Source of the DNA: Pictodentalium vernedei
Taxonomy: Eukaryota > Mollusca > Scaphopoda > Dentaliida > Dentaliidae
Length of the DNA stretch: 64,000 nt
Assembly: GCA_031216915.1 (NCBI GenBank)
Contig: CM062297.1
Coordinates: 182,474,083-182,538,082 of the forward strand
Direction of reading: 5' to 3'
Part shown: positions 60,728 through 64,000 of the stretch, in pieces
Layout: each line of letters begins with the position of its first letter
Position numbering within the stretch: the first letter of the stretch is position 1
Made by a program: the position numbers and the translations under genes
Notes under the pieces: generated by a model
The model's input: only the letters and a program-made list of their open reading frames with translations
Databases searched by the model: none
What the model was told of the DNA's origin: nothing

Positions 60728-61366
60728 TTTATTTATTGTTGTTTAAGGTCACATACTTCTGCACAATGGCTAATCATGACCACAACATGGAGATAAAGTC
60801 AAGGTCAGTCAATCGTTTATACCCCATGTTGTCTATTTTAGAGGACTTGCACCCCAAGCATTAGTGACTGGGTCCTATTTTATCAGTGAAACAGAGCTTG
60901 TTTACCACAGTAAACAAGCACTGTTTCACTTCCCGGGATTCCCACGGGGGGACAGCAGGATTATATTTGTAGTTATTTATTTATTTATTTGTGTTTAAGG
61001 CCACATACTTATGCACAATGGATTATATTAGTATTTTAAGCTGCGATAATATTTGGCTCAACGGTTGTCACTAAGCATTATTTGGGAGAAAATAGGAATT
61101 GAGGTTAAAACTTTAAAAAATTGAAAAATAATAACAAAACAAGATCACAAAGTATCAACGCGCTTTTGATTCCGTACGTTATAAGACGTACAAAAGGTTA
61201 ATGGGTGCTCTTAAATACTACTATATTAAATTTAATTATGTATTCTTCTTGTTATATTGCTCTACTAGTAGTAAGTCAACAAATTTTGGTAATCCGATAT
61301 GAAGAACAACTAGTGATCGACTCAAGTTCGGCAACAACATTCAGCATCGGATGATAATGATCATTG
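60728..61366. repeat. SINE-tail-like fragments and unassigned DNA
   Basis: TTTAAGGTCACATACTTCTG then CACAATGG (60740-60770), and GTTTAAGGCCACATACTTAT (60992 onward), match the first SINE tail type without body or head. They border the unnamed repeat also seen at 22741-23345. Confidence 0.5.
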
Positions 61367-61728
61367 CAGTGACGCATGGGAAAGGCGCTCAATCGCTCTT
61401 GCGCACCATCGCTCACGCAAAAATTGTCCAAGGTGCGCGAATAATCGCTCGCTTCTATTCTTGGGTGTGTTTTCACCCTTTTGAGTTGTGTCCACAGAAA
61501 CATTCAATTAAGTTTTGATGTTGGGAAATTTTAAAGAATCATTCACAATTTGAAGCGTTTAAAGTACAATTCCAAACAATTTACTTTCCGTCATTATGAA
61601 CATGACACACAGTAGTTCGCTTATACATCCACACACGATAAGCTAACAGTAAGAGGGTTGTACATTGACAGCTCAACCAGAGCTTACTCACGCTACAAAA
61701 CGAACACACATGTTCTGAAGAAAAACAA
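61367..61728. mobile_element. hAT-like element, partial second copy
   Basis: Begins CAGTGACGCATGGGAAAGG. It follows the reverse of the right half of 54385-55153 (CTTGGGTGTGTTTTCA, AAGTTTTGATGTTGGGAAAT, AACAGTAAGAGGGTTGTACA), then ends abruptly at ATGTTCTGAAGAAAAA. Confidence 0.65.
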
Positions 61729-61734
61729 GAGGCC

Positions 61735-61857
61735 CCAAGGGGCTTGAGGGGGGTCACCTGACATGGTAGCCTAAATATCAACCCAGAGCCCATATATGAA
61801 CCCAGGGACTTGGCTTTAACAAACTTGAATCTCCCCCCCCCCCCCCCCATGCCCCTA

Positions 61858-61894
<37 letters not shown>

Positions 61895-62300
61895 GGATGA
61901 TGCACACCAAATACCAAAACATTCCGACTTCTGGATCTGAAGAAGAAGATTTTTAAAGAAAATTCCTCATTTTGAACTAAGTTATAATTCGGGCTACCAC
62001 AGTGAGCCCAAATATGAATCCAGGGACTTGGCTTGAACAAAATTAAATCTCATCCCACTAAGCATGGTGCATACCCAATATCAAAAGATTCTGCCTGCTG
62101 GATCTTGAGAAGAAGATTTTCAAAGAAATTTGCCTGAAATGCACTAAGTTCAAATTTGGGCTCCTATACTGAGCCCAAATATAAACCCAGGGGGCCGATT
62201 TGAACAAACTTGAATCAGATCCACCCTACAATGTTGCATACCAAATATCAAAAGATTCTGCCTGCTGGATCTGGAGAAGATTTTTTAATCTTTTTCCCAT
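61735..62300. repeat. Tandem repeat with poly-C insertions
   Basis: Three units carry CAGGGACTTGGCTT(G/T)AACAA-type and AAAGATTCTGCCTGCTGGAT-type landmarks at about 61800, 62020 and 62190. The last two are about 166 bp apart. The first unit is enlarged by two C runs (about 61828-61848 and 61861-61892). Confidence 0.7.
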
Positions 62301-62814
62301 TGCCTACAGTGTTAAAAAGTGCTGACTCAGCACTTTTTCAAAAGTCCTGAAAAAAGTACCTTGTAAACCATTCTATTCTACTGGATAAAAGTAAGCTTTA
62401 TACAAAATAAGAATTCTCTGTGCCGTGTAGTTTTGGAGATATGGCAGTTTTAAGGTTTTTCCTATTTTTAGCTCCTGAGGTTCCCACGGGGCAATGAGAA
62501 AATTTTTCTTTGCATCAATCAACTACTTATGACCCATTATCATCTCATATCAAATTTGGTTCAAATCGACCTCACGGTTCTGAAAATAAGAAATTTTAGG
62601 CGTGGCCAAAATTTTTGCCCCTCTCATAACGAAGGCAAATTATGCCTGACAAATTTCTCTTGAACAAACTTGATTCTAAACCTCAAAAGGACTCTGTATA
62701 CCACATATCAAGTCTCTGCTACTGGTGGTTCATTAGAAGAAGATTTTCAAAAAATGTGGCCATTTTTTCCCCACACCTCTGCTCAATATGAGCCGAAACC
62801 TAATTTGGATAAAA
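62301..62814. other. Flank of DIRS 3, nothing recognised
   Basis: Probably continues the repeat at its left in decayed form. A small GTGCTGACTCAGCAC hairpin lies at 62321-62335. Confidence 0.4.
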
Positions 62815-64000
62815 GTTAAAAAATTTATAGTAATTTATATATTTTTTATACTTACCAATGACCCAGACTTAGCTGGTGCTAACTCCACAAAAACCAGGGC
62901 CAAACACAAATTTTGCCCCCCAATCCCCAAAATTTGCATCCAAAACAAAAAGAAATCATGTCCTAAAGGACCTCCATAGTACGACTCTACTGCGCATGCG
63001 CAGTGACGCAGTCGTCCCGAAATTGGCGCCAAATATCATTCTTACTGGCAGTGCCTGGTCAGCGCTATGTACTCAGCGGGGAGGCAAGAGTTCCCAACTC
63101 AGGGAGGGCCATCCCCGTCTGGGTCATTGGTAAGTATAAAAAATATATAAATTACTATAAATTTTTTAACATTTTTATACTGTACCAATGACCCAGACAT
63201 AGCTGAATAGTAAACAGGCTGGAGGGCCTAGGACATAGAGGAAAATCCAATAAGCTCAATTATAAAATAAAGAGGTAACCCCTTAAGGAGAAAAGGAGTA
63301 TTAGGCTTTACATGTATCTTTCTTATTTAATATTTAAATTAGAAAGATACACTACCCTTAATAATTGAGCACAATAACATTCATGTTCTCTATTAACATC
63401 CAGTATAACCTTTATACTAATTATTTTTAAAGCAAGCCAATAAATAAAGTAGTCCAGAGAATTGAGACTCTTTATAATCATTTAAAAGTGTCCGAGTATT
63501 GTATATTAAAGCCCGTTTGACACTTGACATATACAAATGCTTCACACCGAGCTACACTTTAAAAATAAGACATGAATGAAATTAAACATTAATATTACAC
63601 TTTAAAACCATCCCGGAAGCGACTCAGAAATACTGTCTTGGAGGAGGCATTCCCTTGCTTTTCACTATAAAGCAGGTGACCTAAGGGAACACCCGCCCCC
63701 CCCCCCCCCCCTTCCCCTTGCCCTGGGTCAAATAGCCCAGAGCGAAGAGGGCAGCCGGACGGAGTCACTGCCGGAACAGAAAGCCTGCATAACTATAGTT
63801 GCAACTGTTTAGTGGACGACATTCTGAGCAACAGATAACGGACCTAAACAATGCAGGTCTCCAGAAATGGACTCAATATTTCTGAGATAAAAATTAGTAA
63901 ATGTGGATGGCTGAGACCAATAAGCAGCCTTCATTAAATCTGTAATAGCAACACTATTAGCATAAGCCCAGGAAGTAGAAAGAGCTCTTACTTCATGAGC
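62815..64000 (-). mobile_element. DIRS 3, 3' end, cut by window edge
   Basis: The first 1186 bases of left tip, ITR, internal complementary region (about 63118-63205) and 3' region match DIRS 1 (34251-35432) almost base for base. I see only a few substitutions, an A-run and a C-run length change. The stop codon of the recombinase is at 63809-63811, and the last 63 codons of that protein are in the window. Like DIRS 1 it is preceded by AAAA. It lies in the expected upstream RPS2 intron. Confidence 0.95.
63809..64000 (-). CDS. DIRS 3 tyrosine recombinase, C-terminal end
   Basis: The partial frame runs off the window and ends in TAA. It contains the codons for the Trp (AYWSQ) and nucleophilic Tyr (NFYLRN) and reads the same as DIRS 1 where compared. 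The HEVR motif sits at the window edge. Confidence 0.88.
   Translation of the reverse strand, partial: AHEVRALSTSWAYANSVAITDLMKAAYWSQPSTFTNFYLRNIESISGDLHCLGPLSVAQNVVH

Noticed and set aside
61830..62040. Glycine-rich protein frames
   Set aside because: They are direct translations of poly-C/poly-G runs.

Overview
The window is eukaryotic, AT-rich and dominated by transposable elements. The TE types suggest a mollusc, most likely a bivalve: repeat elements with satellite cores, an (ACGG)n run and a 3' hairpin (the pearl/HINE style known from oysters), DIRS retrotransposons, Tc1 elements and 5S/tRNA-derived SINEs. The species call is inference.

One cellular gene is certain. Four exons of the ribosomal protein gene RPS2 (uS5) lie on the minus strand at 58433-58326, 56627-56454, 41825-41666 and 31387-31224. 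They have good splice sites, matching phases and an open frame to the stop codon. The 5' exons lie beyond 64000. Introns of about 1.7, 14.6 and 10.3 kb separate the exons, and almost all of that length is transposons.

Layout. 1-12600: SINEs, TTAA-flanked palindromic MITEs, a hAT-like element, long perfect palindromes and a broken tandem-repeat gene (2376-4730, minus). 12641-16205: two Tc1-type DD34E transposons side by side, one with an intact transposase and one with a stop and a frameshift. 17197-30136: a MITE split by a 5S SINE, two satellite-core elements (18118-20710 and 27974-30136) and a 440-bp inverted duplication. 34251-41380: a complete 7.1-kb DIRS retrotransposon (minus strand) with Gag-like, RT/RNase H and tyrosine recombinase frames, inverted terminal repeats and an internal complementary region. 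41900-55865: elements nested at least five deep, ending in a second, degenerate DIRS (44069-51056) inserted in a satellite array. 62815-64000: the 3' end of a third DIRS almost identical to the first.

How parts relate. The DIRS copies share termini, so the intact copy could in principle mobilise the degenerate one. SINEs in this window combine two kinds of Pol III head (5S rRNA or tRNA) with two kinds of tail around one shared central body. At least two insertions (a TTAA MITE at 3665 and DIRS 2 at 44069) have their empty target site preserved in neighbouring repeat units, so their target-site behaviour can be read directly.
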